A stretch of DNA of 64,000 nt from Alviniconcha marisindica. Its lineage: Eukaryota > Mollusca > Gastropoda > Provannidae. A program made the translations under genes and the position numbers. The stretch spans positions 207,501 to 271,500 of the forward strand of contig JABMCL010002071.1 in NCBI GenBank assembly GCA_018857735.1. The letters are read 5' to 3'. How positions within the stretch are numbered: position 1 is the first letter of the stretch; each line of letters begins with the position of its first letter. Below the pieces are notes generated by a model that was not told where the DNA came from, did not search any database, and was given only the letters and a program-made list of their open reading frames with translations. This document shows positions 1-11,367 of this stretch, piece after piece.

Positions 1-44
1 TTCTGTGTGAACAGTGTGCTTAATTTAATCGGCGTCTTTGTTGT

Positions 45-338
45 TCAACCGATCAACGCTTTTCTGTTCCGCATGAACATAATTTTAGACGCGTGGTCAG
101 GAGATGCGTAATATTCTAATATATCAGAGACATGGTCGTATTTCATTCTGAAGGTCGGTAAAATGTTTAGTGAGGTATTTACAAAAATAAAAACGCACGA
201 AATAGTGGGCATAGATGAAACGGCGAAAGCGACTTGGTCGCCTATGTTGAACGAGGCAAGCTCTTCATTCTCGATTCGCTCCACGCACATGCTGTGACTG
301 TCTAGTTTATCTGATAGAGATACCAAATATAATATCAA
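45..338 (-). CDS. Possible terminal exon of an unrecognised minus-strand gene
   Basis: The minus strand has a 97-codon frame with a plausible acceptor, CTCTATCAG, about 30 nt into it. The part after the acceptor runs DKLDSHSMCVERIENEELAS to RNRKALIG and a stop. The composition is balanced and protein-like, and the local CpG content is higher than in the following 18 kb. I recognise no domain. It may be a chance frame; the window edge hides any context on the 3' side. Confidence 0.25.
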   Translation of the reverse strand: MILYLVSLSDKLDSHSMCVERIENEELASFNIGDQVAFAVSSMPTISCVFIFVNTSLNILPTFRMKYDHVSDILEYYASPDHASKIMFMRNRKALIG

Positions 339-1188
339 AATATTGTGTACAGTTTGATGTTGTGTCTTTATTGCGTTGCCATCATGTACCCAGGGTAACT
401 AGAAAGCCAGTCATGAACGTATTGTATACATTTGTGCTAGTTTATGAGGTAAGAAATGTATTTAAAAAATGTAATTCATGCACAGCAGTTATCTCCCCTG
501 TTCTTTTCTTTGGGTGGTCAGTTGGGAGGTGACGTTATCAAGGTTAGACCAGTTCGGCTACACAAGTTTTCAGGCAGTTATGCAGTTAATTATTCATTTG
601 TGCTTTTGACAAGTTACATGAAAAATCATGTGGCATATGAGGTAATGTACAGTGTATGGGTCAGCTGGCTGTTTAGTGTTTTTGTGATGCACATGATATT
701 TATACAGGCCACATTACCTCCAGTCTATAATCCATTCTCCTTTAATGCTTTAGTAATTAGTGGGGATTTAATAATTGTTTATTGTTAAACAAATGGATTT
801 TGTGCTAAACTAAAACTTTAAAAGTACTGGTACCTTGTAGTGGCAGTGCATTTCCCCCCAGATACAAAGGACAATTCAGGCGGTACCAGTCTACCACTAC
901 CATTGTCATGTGTCAATTATTGACGAATTATTATATTAGGTGTTATTATGTGACTGTACTTGCAGAGGTTCTGCTAGACTTTTAAACATACCAGTATGTG
1001 GTACTGACAGTACACTTTTCTTGGTACAAAACTACTCAGCCTGTACTGCCATCACATGTGTATCCGACAGATGTGCTCTAGCCTAGTTGAACATGTAAAT
1101 GAGTGGAGTGACCTTTTATTGAACTCCGAGTGCAAGTTTTGCTGATACTTTGACAGACCTGACATGAAAAAAACATAGAACATATCTT
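339..1188. other. Non-coding stretch, no gene seen
   Basis: AT-rich and CpG-poor after about 450. A 110-codon frame at 456-788 has no protein character or splice context that I can support. Confidence 0.6.
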
Positions 1189-3250
1189 TACTATTACTAT
1201 ACCTTAAAGGACAAGTCCGAGGTTGGGGGTGATTTTTGACACAATTTCCGTTAAAGTTCGCTGAGAACAATGATGTAGGTGAAATTGTGATCTGAGGGTT
1301 ATAAATGCATGAAAACAGGCATTTTCTGTTGTACCGAAAGTGTTGCCATGACGCTGAAAAGCATGTGCACATATGTGCACTACGTCACTCTGAGGAGTCG
1401 CTGCAAAATGGCTAGTATAGTAGCCACAGGGTAACCGACTTGGAAAAAATTCCAGTTCGAATCTCCAAGGATGAAGCTCCGACGCCATTGTCAGTAGTTG
1501 GGCCTTTCCTCCTTGTTATTTCATCTTTCTCGAACCTTGTTAGGTGCGTGGCGTTTCAGTCTTTTTTGTTCTGTTTACTCTAGCTTTCACAACAGGCTAG
1601 GCCTCATCAGGGAGCCTGCTTTTTATTGGGTGTTTTGTTTTATTTTCCCAATTTACCCTTTGGGTTGTTTCATCATATGTAAAAATGAAAAGGTTTTGTT
1701 CATTCTAGTTCAATAGACTAGCAATTTTGTGGCCTCCCTGGGTTAGGGTTTGGAGTTGGGCTAGTTACTGGTTCTTGCCATTCACTGTTTTTTTCTCTTG
1801 GCTTGCCCTTTTGTTTCTCGAGTTATATTGTTCATTTACGATGTACGAGTGAGGGGGGTAGTCTTGATGTTTAATGAGACATCTCATTTTTTCTTTGTAT
1901 GGGGTAGTTCATGAGCGTCTGTTGCCCTGCCGTGTTGTCACTGCTAAGTGGGTTGTATCATGTACACGGATTACGTGTATCCAGCCTTTGTCCGGTTGCT
2001 TGCTGACATTACTTGCCTCCTCTTTCGTTTCAGAAAGGGTTGTTGTTGTTTTCTCTCTCTTTCTCCTTTTTCACCATGCATTCTTTCTTTTTTATCTTTG
2101 GTTTATTGGCCATTTTGTACCTGCTTGTTAGCTTGCCTGATTAGGGCAGCCATTTTGTATTTCTCTTGTCTGCATTTGTTTACATCCCGATGCTTTGTCA
2201 TCGGTAGTCCTGATTAGCGTTTTGCTTTATCAGTCTGCAGCCTTTGTTTTTCTAGATGGAAGCCGGGTCAAGTGAGGGGTTAGTTTAGAGTTAGTTATGG
2301 AAAGTTTGGCTTTACATCTGTTTGTCATTGGCACAGTTATTTTTGCTCTGTGCTCTTATGACTGTAGTCGTCCACTCCTTTGCTACAGACAGTAGACTGT
2401 TGTGATTTGGTGGTTTTGTTTGTTTGTTTGTTTTTGGTGTTTTTTCCACCTTATGCTTGCAGGTAGGCAACCGTTTAGGGTTTTGAGGTGGTTTTAGCTG
2501 TTTTGTTTCTTTCATTTGGTGTCAGCTGTTTGCTTGACTGATTAGGGAAGCCATTTTTCGTTTGCCATCAGCATTTGTGGTTTGCTTTTTTTCTTCTTTG
2601 CCACAGGCATTTGTGGTCTTTTCTGTCTTTCTTTGCCACAGGCATTTGTGTACGGTCTCTTTCTTTCATGGCCTTTTCTGCCGTAGGCATTCATGTTAGA
2701 CTTTTTGTCTCTGCCTGGTAAGCGCTTGTTTCAGGGTATCAGTGTATCTCAGTTTTTGGTATAATGCTGTGCACTTGCTGCTCAGCTTCATCCTTGGAGA
2801 TTCGAACTGGATTTTTTTGCAAGTCGGTTACCCTGTGGACAGCCCTACAAATTCCGCTTTGAAGCAAACCCCATTTGGTATTCCGCCATAAAGTTTATGA
2901 AATCGCACTCAGCAAAGTGCTCACTACACAAATGGGCGTGACTGAGGCGCAGCATAAAAGTCAGCTTGTTTGAATTGTACAAATTTTGACCCGTTTTCGT
3001 CTCATAGCGGGAACAATCTAAGATGGCAACCACACCGACTCCCCAGACTGACGTCACTTCCGAGAAAGTCACGTGACTGATGGAGAACCCGAGACAGCAG
3101 AAAATAAAATCGATTAAAAACCAACGTAAAATATTTTTTTCATTTTTTATTTCATTAAATCTCAAACTAGTGACACATTTGTCAATCATTTTGATGGTCA
3201 TTTTGCATACTTAAAAACCTTGGACTTTTACTTTAAGGGAATTATAGTAA
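1189..3250. mobile_element. Divergent non-autonomous DNA element with long terminal inverted repeats
   Basis: The left end (ATTACTATA then CCTTAAAGGACAAGTCC) and the right end (GGACTTTTACTTTAAGG, then TATAGTAAT) are inverted repeats. The match resumes inside: about 1425-1480 (CCACAGGGTAACCGACTTG, then TCCAGTTCGAATCTCCAAGG) is the inverse of about 2784-2840. The arms between these blocks share only scattered blocks such as GACGTCA with GGAGTCG. The interior (about 1480-2780) is T-rich with short repeats and no transposase frame. The 118-codon minus-strand frame at 2845-3201 lies in the right arm and has no family I recognise. Confidence 0.6.
2560..2700. repeat. Short degenerate repeats GCCACAGGCATTTGTG
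   Basis: Four variants of TTTGCCACAGGCATTTGTG occur within 140 nt inside the TIR element at 1189-3250, separated by T/C-rich spacers. They look like a small internal minisatellite. Confidence 0.5.
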
Positions 3251-3319
3251 TCTGTATCCATCCATATTTGAAACTTGATTTCATTGTAGGTGTAGTGTAA
3301 GTCAGCACAGTACCCATGG

Positions 3320-4105
3320 GTTGCAAACACTTTTAAGAACTTGCATACAGCAAAGGCAGTGTGTTAAAAAGAAAGGGAAAAAAATGCATACAACCAAACA
3401 TGATGCTACACACACTGACAGTGATTTTTCTAAGAATAAACTTATACTAACTTAGTTGAACTTTTGCCTCTCGCACCTACTGCAGAATTCTGTGCAAACC
3501 CATCAGATGACAGCACTACTTCTGGCATCCGTGAGCTTGGGATCCCCCATGGCAATCAACATTTTTCACTGGTGCCTGGTTTAGTGGTTAGGTCAAAGCT
3601 GTTTAGAGGTACCGGCAGATTTCAGGCTTGTTTGCCTTCCTGAGTAGGTGGCCTAATATCAGCTGGCTCAGATCTAGTGGGGTGAACTGAGTCAGAACTA
3701 TTATCATGACTACAAAAACAACAACAACAACCCCAAGTCATAATTTATGTTGTCTTTTGCAACATGATGCTGAGCTGTGAAATGTGGTTGGTCCCACATG
3801 CAAATGGACGGCGGGAAACTAGTGATGGTGCTGGAAACCTCGTTCAGTGTCATCCACCCTTACCTGGCCTGAAAGCTGTCAAAGTTGATGTGTTTTTGAT
3901 GTTTTGACAATGAACTTAACACCCTGATGATGCCAGAGAGACAGATGTTCAATGAGAAAAAGATTGCTTAAACTGTTAGTGTTAAAGCCTTTAATTAAAA
4001 CGGCAATGCATTCTGTCATGCGGATCTGAATTTTAATGCAGATATTTTAAATGCATGGGGTTTGAGTAATTGTATGAGGTTGAGAAGGGTTTATTTTGTA
4101 TTAAA
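3320..4105. repeat. Dispersed repeat R1, copy 1
   Basis: Diverged direct copy of 8187-8845. Shared blocks in the same order include GTTGCAAAyACTTTT, GCATACAGCAAA, CTGCArAATTCTGTrCAA, CAGCACTACTT, CACTGGTGCCT, GAAACTAGT, GCCTGGCAGCTGTCA-like and GGGTTTATTTTG. No frame is conserved. The family is unknown to me. Confidence 0.65.
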
Positions 4106-5907
4106 ATGTGGGTTTCTTGTATATTTGCGACCCCTGAGTGTGTTACACTGTTAGTCTTTTGGGGACACTGCCAGGTGAATGTCTAAGTTAAAATGTAATC
4201 CACAGTGAAAGTCACATGAATGTTTGCCTGATGCAGCGTCCGAGTGTCATGACAACAACAAAAACGGAATCGATTGCCTAATGGGAAAAGATCATCCGAG
4301 CCCATGTCATATAATTAAGCCTAATGGGAAAAGATTGTTTTAGCCTGTGTCCTCTAATTAATACAATTACAGTCTGAAATGTTCTCATTTTGAAGGATAG
4401 TGCTATGGTGATTTTCTCTTCTTCAATAGTAATATTTTTGTAGGTTTGATTTTTCTTCTATGAGTATGAATCATGACAGTAGGGAAACATTACAATAGAT
4501 TTCTCTCCCTTAACCGTTCTTCCCTAATACAACCAACATACTTGTAACTTGACTGGAAATTAGGATTTACAGCACCTCTTTCTGAATTACACAGTTACAT
4601 TGTCATTACACCAGTTACAGAGAATGTTTGTGAAGATTTGAACTTTTGAATATTTTGAATGTTGAACACAGCAAATGTATTTAAAGCGAATGTGCCAAAG
4701 ACAGGAATGAAGAAGCAAATGAGCTAAATTGTTGAATATTCTGTCAGTTGCCACCCATGCCAAAAACAACAACAAGACTTGAAAGAAAAATATGCAAATA
4801 CATGCTCATTTACTCAGTATGGTATAAAATACTATCTGAAGCCACTGCCATCAAACCAAACCACTACAAAGAATGAGATGTCCCAGAAAAATGAGCTTGA
4901 TCAGTCCTCGGAAGAATGATACCACTGAATAAAAGATGTGGGTCCACATGTCGAACAGCTCAGTGCACATTAGCCAGCTTTCAAAGGCAACACTTAAAAG
5001 TCTGACCAAAAAGTGATACTGTTTGTGTAATGCTTGTCTTGCACCCCAGCTGCATAAGGCAGCAGACAAAGAGGAAGAAGCCATGGGAACAACCAGTGCT
5101 CCACAGGATGGGCAAGCAAAAGAGCAAAGCAAATAATCTGACATCTTAGATGGGCAAAACTGGCACAGGTTGCTGGCAGTTCCTGAACAATTCAAATGGA
5201 ACTACAAATGACAGACAGTGATAACCCAGGGACAGCCAGTGTCAAGGCTTGTGACACTATTACTTAATGTACTGGCCAATGGAACAATTGTGATGAACTG
5301 TGGAAAAAGAGGGGAAAAGGATGAAAGGAAGAGACTGAGATTTTATCACACAAAGCCACAGACATAGCCTGACCCCCTGCCCGGGGAAAGGGGAAACCCG
5401 TCAGCCTGCATATGACTGTTGATCACAACAGTGGTAGCCCCCTTATGAGGTTCAGCCACCGATTTCTCACTGAGGTAACATGAAACAACCCTGAAATGTT
5501 CATTTAATGTTTGAGATTAAAGAATTTAAACTGAAGTTACCTGTGAGGGACGTGTTGTTCAGTTATATAAAGGAAACAGTCAACCCTTTGATACAGTAGT
5601 CCAGTTTATTAACCATCTAATAACAATATTTGTAGCATGAATATGTGTGGATATGTTTAAATTCAGCACACCATTAGAATTGTGTGGAAATTAAATTTAT
5701 TTTTTATTGTGAACTTCATGCAAAAAGTTTGAAATGAAAAGGGAGAAACGATCACAGACATCACTATATAAACTGAAGCATGTTAACTGCTATCATGTGC
5801 TGTTTATTTTGTAATACATGTCAAGAGACATTTTTTGAAGCTTAATGTTCATACTGCTGATTGTCATTATGTCAGTAACCACATAACTATGCAGACACAC
5901 ACATGCT
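4106..5907. other. Non-coding stretch between repeats
   Basis: CpG-poor. Two similar 40-nt blocks near 4268 and 4320 (GCCTAATGGGAAAAGAT) form a small repeat. No exon is recognised. The 114-codon minus frame at 4851-5195 has no support. Confidence 0.55.
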
Positions 5908-5910
5908 CTG

Positions 5911-5943
<33 letters not shown>
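5908..5943. repeat. (TC)n(AC)n microsatellite
   Basis: Short TC run then about 11 AC units; element M copy 1 begins four bases later and CA units resume after it (7106-7150), so the element interrupted a microsatellite. Confidence 0.9.
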
Positions 5944-5946
5944 TAC

Positions 5947-7103
5947 CAGGCATGGGAATTGTCCATGAAAATGCAAATTTTTGCGGCAGTGAAACTGACT
6001 TGGGGGGGGGGGGGGGTTGACTGCAGGGAAAAGAAATTGGGGAAGTACAAAACAAAAAAGGAAGAAAAAGAAGAAGCACCTGTTTTAGCTCTGCACTGAA
6101 AACCAGTGAAACATACAGAGCGTATTTACATGTGTGGCTATGGCCCATTTTAGTTGCTTAATTGTGAACACAACTGCTGGCTTGCGGACAGGCATTAGGC
6201 TTGAACAGAGTCATTCCTGCTCACTTCTGTGCCATGTTTCGGCTAAGAAAAAGCAAATGTTCCAAACATTTTGAAAGTGAAAGATTCACCATAACAGTCG
6301 CTTGAGTTGTGCCAGTAAATGGGAGTGGGTATTAGTAAATGGTAGCCAGATTTGTCAAGTTAGTTGGAGACGTGAAAAGTTGGAGAGAAACTCAAAATTG
6401 TATGTGTAGTTTAATTTTTTTTAAACTGCTGTGCAACCCCAAACAGTGACATACTCCTCAATATGATGAAGGAGGCCACTTTATGGAGGAAGAATACCAG
6501 TTGAGCTGGAAGTGAGTTTGTGAGGAAAAGAAGCCTGAAATGCAGTGGTGCTTGGTTTCATGATGTTGCAGTCAGAGATCTTGATTTCATACATTGCAGG
6601 ACCTAACTTTCGGTTTAGATGTGACAAGAGAGGAGTGCACACGGGAGTTAGATGGTGCTTGGGGTGGTGATCAGTCATTTGAAGTCTTGAGGTGTAGGGG
6701 ATATCACCTGGTTGTCATTAATCATGATTAATGCGATTCCAGTTGGTGGTGGTGTGTACGAAAAAAAGCTGAATTATTTCCATAAAAATTACTTCAGGAT
6801 CGCCTCAGATTGTGCAGATTTTGATCGTTTGAGGGGATGCGATGAGAGGGGCGTGCATACAGGAGTTAGATGGTGCTTGGGGTGGTGATCAGTCATTTGA
6901 AGTCTTGACACATGGGCCCATTCACCTGGTTGTCATTGAGGTGGTTCCAGTCTGTGGCTGTGCGAATGAAAAAATTAACTTTCTTTCCATAAAAATGACC
7001 TCAGGAAAGCCTCAGATTGCGTAGATTTTGATCTTTTGAGGGGGACCGCCCCCCGGACCCCTCTAGATTTCAGAGTTTTTCGTTCAGATCAATTCCCATG
7101 CCT
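5947..7103. mobile_element. TIR element M, copy 1 (CAGGCATGGGAATTG ends)
   Basis: The ends are CAGGCATGGGAATTG and the inverse AATTCCCATGCCT. Flanking ACATAC and ACATGC suggest a 6-bp target duplication with one change. It lies inside a CA microsatellite. Inside, about 200 nt are tandemly duplicated (about 6625-6840 and 6840-7045), sharing GGAGTTAGATGGTGCTTGGG and GGTGATCAGTCATTTGAAGT. A 15-G run follows the left end. No transposase frame; it resembles a non-autonomous (MITE-like) element. Confidence 0.7.
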
Positions 7104-7150
7104 CACATGCACACACACACACACACATACACACACACACACACACACAC
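7104..7150. repeat. (CA)n microsatellite right of element M
   Basis: About 20 CA units with one T interruption, continuing the run seen left of the element at 5908-5943. Confidence 0.9.
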
Positions 7151-8186
7151 CACCTCAGTTAGAATGAAAGAATGAGTATATTGTATTTGATACATGCCTT
7201 TCATGAACATGTAATTTTGTAAGTGTATTGGATGGATGTACTTTAATAATAATCTGCTGCTTACATAGGTTTACAAAATTTGTTTTGGAATTTGATGTTC
7301 ATACGGATTATTAATAGCAAAACATACTGGCAGACCCGGGACTACATGCTTCAGCATATATACACATGCACACACACACGCACATGCGCATAAACACACA
7401 TAGGCACACGCGTACACATGCATCTGCACACACCACAGTGCATGAAAGAATGATGACACTGTACTTGACTGTGACCTAAACATATGAAACTAATCATGGA
7501 TGTAATCTGATTTAGAACATGAACAGATGCTTTAGGAAAAGAAGTGTGAATGAGTGTGTGGAAGCTGGCATTATTGTAGAGGATTTATACATGTTGTTAT
7601 GCGAATAAATGCCCCACAGTGATGTGGTTGGCAAATTTAAAAAGAGAAGAGTGAAAGAAAGAAAAGGGGGAAAAAAGAAGGAAAAAAAGCCAAAATCTGC
7701 CTGATGTGTGAGCCATGATCAGCTTTGAGTAGGGCATCCAAACAAAACAGCTGGTCTTTATATGTTGAATTGGTGATGCATACATCCTATGCACAATGCT
7801 AGTTGACCATCCTGATGCTTGGATTGTACAAACTACAAAGAACAGGTCTACTGGCCACATCAAAGTCATGGCTTCATGGTGAGCAGCCAGTTGCCATAAA
7901 CGCTAGAATAGTTGCATTCCACTGTTCCAGTTCAGTCTGTTACCTGAAAAACAGAGTCCTTCCCCTCCCCCTGAAACATGAAATACATCATTCCCTGTGT
8001 GTTGCTCCACCAACGATTGTGGTGTAATTTATATGTGGCTATTGTTTAGAATTTAAAACTGAATTTGTTTTCCATAGGGAAATCATAAACTTCATCTTAC
8101 ACTTCAGTTCAGTAAGTAGCAAGTGCATGTTATTCATCAGTTGTTCATAGTTTCTGGTTTGTGCCTGAAAGTGAAAACCTGAAAAA
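7151..8186. other. Non-coding stretch
   Basis: AT-rich, CpG-poor, with CA-rich patches at about 7360-7440. Nothing recognisable. Confidence 0.55.
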
Positions 8187-8845
8187 AGTTGCAAATACTT
8201 TTTGGAATTTGTATACAGCAAATACGGTGTCTATGTGTACAGCCAAGAACAGTCCCATACTTATGTAGTTGAAATTCTGCCTCTTGTGCCAGCTGCAAAA
8301 TTCTGTACAAGCCCAATGGATAACAGCACTACTTTTTGTTAACCTCAGGCTTGGAACCTTGATGAAAATTTAAAAAAATTCACTGGTGCCTATTTAGATC
8401 TTGGCCTTTTGCTGGTGCTGGCAGATCCCTGGCTGGTTTGTTTACCTTCTTTAGGCAGCCTATAAAGTATTGTCAACTGGCTCAGACTAGCTAGTGGAAG
8501 GAACTGGTGGCTTCAGGGAAAAAAGTCAGAGTTTGCTGTATTGTCTTTTGTGACATCATGCTGAGCTGCGAAATGTCTTCTAGCATGCAAAAGAACTGCA
8601 GGAAACTAGTAATGTAGGTGGCGATCAACCTCTGACTTTGTTATATTGCCCACCCTGGCCTGGCAGCTGTCAGTGTCACCATTGACAATAGACTGCAAAC
8701 CCCAAGCGAGAGACTGCTTAAAATCCTTGAATTAAAATGCATTGTCATACACATGATACAGATCTGGACATTTGTGTGTTTAATTATAATAAACATATGG
8801 GATTTCAGCACTTGTGTGAGAGGGGTTTATTTTGGGTTAAAAATG
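8187..8845. repeat. Dispersed repeat R1, copy 2
   Basis: Second, shorter copy of the repeat at 3320-4105, same orientation, with small deletions throughout. It lies just left of a TIR element at 8908. Confidence 0.65.
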
Positions 8846-8907
8846 CATTGTTTTTTCTCTCTCCATCTATGTGCAACCTCTGTGTGGTATTGGTAAAGAA
8901 CTACTTT

Positions 8908-9000
8908 CAGGCATGGGAATTGTCTGCAAAAATGCTTATTTCTGTGGCTGTGAAACTGACTCCACAGAGAGAAAAATTGTCCGTAGGGAAAAGAAATCAT

Positions 9001-9031
<31 letters not shown>

Positions 9032-9840
9032 AAAAAAAGGAAGCACCAGTTTTAGTTCTCATGAAATATACGGAGCGCGTGCACACATTGCTGTCGCCCA
9101 TCTTAATCACTTAATTGTAAACACAGTCACTGCTGTTAGCAGTGTTACCCTCGCAGGCATGCATTAGGCCTGAACACAGTAATTCCTACTGCTTCTGTGC
9201 CATGTTTCAGCTAAGAAAACAACAACAACGAATGTTCCAAAAGTTTTGAAAGTGAAAGATTCACCATGATGGTCGGTTGAGTTGTAAACTGTGGTGAAAT
9301 GTTTGATGACTGGCTGAGCCAGTAAAAGGGAGTGGGTATCAGTAAATGGTAGCCAGATCGGTCGAGTCAGCTGGAGACGTGAAAAACCATTGGGACACTC
9401 AAAACTGTACTTGCATTTATTTATTTTTTAAATGTAACTGCTGCACAACCAATCCCCAGCAATGACATACTCTTCAATATGGTGAAAGAGGCCACTTTAT
9501 GGAAGAAGAATACCAGTTGAGCTGGAAGTGAAAGTTTGTGAAGAAATGAAGCCTAAATTGCATTGACCTTTGGTTTCGTGATGTTGCAGTTAGAGGTCTT
9601 GATTTCATGCATCGCAGAACCTAACTTTCGGTTTAGGTGTGACAAGAGAGGAGTGCACACGGGAGTTAGATGGTGCTTGGGGTGGTGATCAGTCATTTGA
9701 AGTCTTGAGGTGTAGGGGATATCACCTGGTTGTCATTAATGCGATTCCAGTTGGTGGTGGTGGGGGGGGGGGGGGGGGGGCATGCCCCTGGATCCCCCTA
9801 GATTTCCTAGGTTTTTCTTTCAAATCAGTTCCCATGCCTG
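8908..9840. mobile_element. TIR element M, copy 2
   Basis: The ends are CAGGCATGGGAATTG and CAGTTCCCATGCCTG. TACTTT flanks both sides, a perfect 6-bp target duplication. The interior matches copy 1 at 5947-7103 over most of its length, with one instead of two units of the GGAGTTAGATGGTGCTTGGG block and G runs of 30 (9001-9030) and 19 (9762-9780). Non-coding. Confidence 0.72.
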
Positions 9841-10498
9841 TACTTTCACTGATCATTTTGATTTTGAGTATGTGATGATCAGTTCAATAATAAAATTTGA
9901 AAAAGTGAATAATAATGTAATTTAATTGTATGTTTTGATCTGACAAGCTCCCAGGACATTACCATAAAAAAGACAACAGCATTCAACATTCAGCATAATT
10001 GTTGGAAAAGTAAGGTATTCTTTCTAAGGGAGATGCAGGTTGCAGGATTACTTGTTTTTATCTTAACATCAGCAAAGTACTAAGATGGCCGCTTTTATAA
10101 GCTACTCAGTGCAACCTCCCACCCTAAACAACAACAGACAAACAAGAACACCAAAATGAACAAAAACAAAGCAAAAAAACCAACAAACAATATAATTATA
10201 AAGCAATAAACAGTTTGTTTTGAAACTCCTCATTCTGCAAGTGAGGAGATAATGTACTGATAATGTACAGAGTTTAATATTTTTTGGTTATAAAATTATA
10301 GTGTGTTGTAAAATGTACTGCATCAGTTGATTTTGGTGTCTGTAGGGGTGTCATAAAGCATTTGTGCAGTGGCTTGGTAATGTAATTTTTTTCAAACTTG
10401 TTGACACTTTTGGTCCAAGGAGAGGTCTTCAGGTTACCTGTGGATTTTATCATTCTTTTCAACTTTAGGGAGACAATGCTTCAGTGAACTCCCTGCCT

Positions 10499-10558
<60 letters not shown>

Positions 10559-11342
10559 ACCCCCCAGCAGGTGCTCTGCCCCTTCTGGGGTCTTGGTGGC
10601 CCCTGTAATCCTGCCTTTCAGGTTTTTGTGTTTTTAACAGTCTACCCAAGTCATGCTGACAACAGATTTTTGCTTGTTAATAGATGAACATGTTTTGGCC
10701 TTGAATCTTTTGTCCATTGTTGGTATGTTTGAAGTTTGTTTTGATACACTCTGGAGACACTTTTAAATACATTCTAAAGATTTGAAGTTCATTATAGTTC
10801 ATATTTTGCATTGGTTGTAAATTCAGGGAATTGTGTATTCATGCTTGACAGGTTGGATGGATATGATTGTCTTTAACAATGCTGTTAGTATTACTGAATA
10901 ACTTTATGGAGCATATTGTGACAAATAATGTAAACAGTGAATTTTACTTTTTTAATTTGACCATTTGATGACATGTATTTTGCTTTGATGTGACATTTAT
11001 TTACACTGGGCATTGAATAATTATGAAGAATCTGTGTAATTTTAGTGTTTTCAAGTTCATTCATTCACTTTCAATAGTTTCATTCCCCTAACACTCTTGA
11101 AACTAAGTAACATGTCATAAGCAATATTGGATCAGATGTGTGATTTGATGAATGCTATTTTGCCCTGATATGACCTTTATAGTTAAAATCAATAGCATCT
11201 GGATTGTCTGGAAGGAAACTTATTAGCTACATGGTCCCATTGTCTCTGGATTGCTTTTGTTTTCCAGTAACGTTTGCAAAATTGTTTTGATTTGATGTGC
11301 TTATGTTTGATGAATTATTTTTTGTTTTGTTTTATGTTCTAG
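9841..11342. other. Non-coding, AT-rich, with the 54-base C run
   Basis: If the microexon at 11343 is real and an exon lies to its left, this is intron. No other exon is seen. Confidence 0.55.
10505..10558. repeat. Poly(C) tract, 54 bases
   Basis: Uninterrupted run, the longest G/C homopolymer in the window. Frames over it give artificial polyproline or polyglycine proteins. Length may be affected by assembly. Confidence 0.95.
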
Positions 11343-11367
11343 TGACTACTTTGGTGCTGGAACAAAG
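11343..11367 (+). CDS. PTBP1: Candidate 25-nt PTB microexon encoding DYFGAGTK
   Basis: A T-rich tract ending in TTATGTTCTAG is followed by 25 nt and a good donor, AAAG|GTATGT. Read so that it ends in phase 0, it encodes one split codon plus D-Y-F-G-A-G-T-K. This fits the next common exon at 51930, which starts with CGA in phase 0, giving GAGTK|RGSEEL. Vertebrate PTBP1 has VGTK|RGSDEL at the same junction, also encoded by a very short exon; that comparison is from family knowledge. The exon needs an upstream exon ending in phase 2, which I could not place with confidence and which may lie left of the window. It is followed by an intron of about 40.6 kb. A chance match of splice signals is possible because the exon is tiny. 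Confidence 0.55.

Noticed and set aside
132..157. Possible PTB first exon with phase 2 (ATGGTCGTATTTC..., donor CG|GTAAAA)
   Set aside because: Phase would fit the 11343 microexon, but donor is weak, the peptide has no homology, and the site overlaps a better minus-strand frame.
3570..3620. A-box-like TGGTTTAGTGG in repeat R1 suggesting a SINE
   Set aside because: No B box follows at the right distance and the second copy does not keep the motif.
10434..10687. Polyproline or polyglycine frames across the 54-base C run
   Set aside because: They exist only because homopolymers have no stops in two frames; no start context, homologue or splice logic. The same applies to frames over 9001, 32446, 33792, 43642 and 47694.
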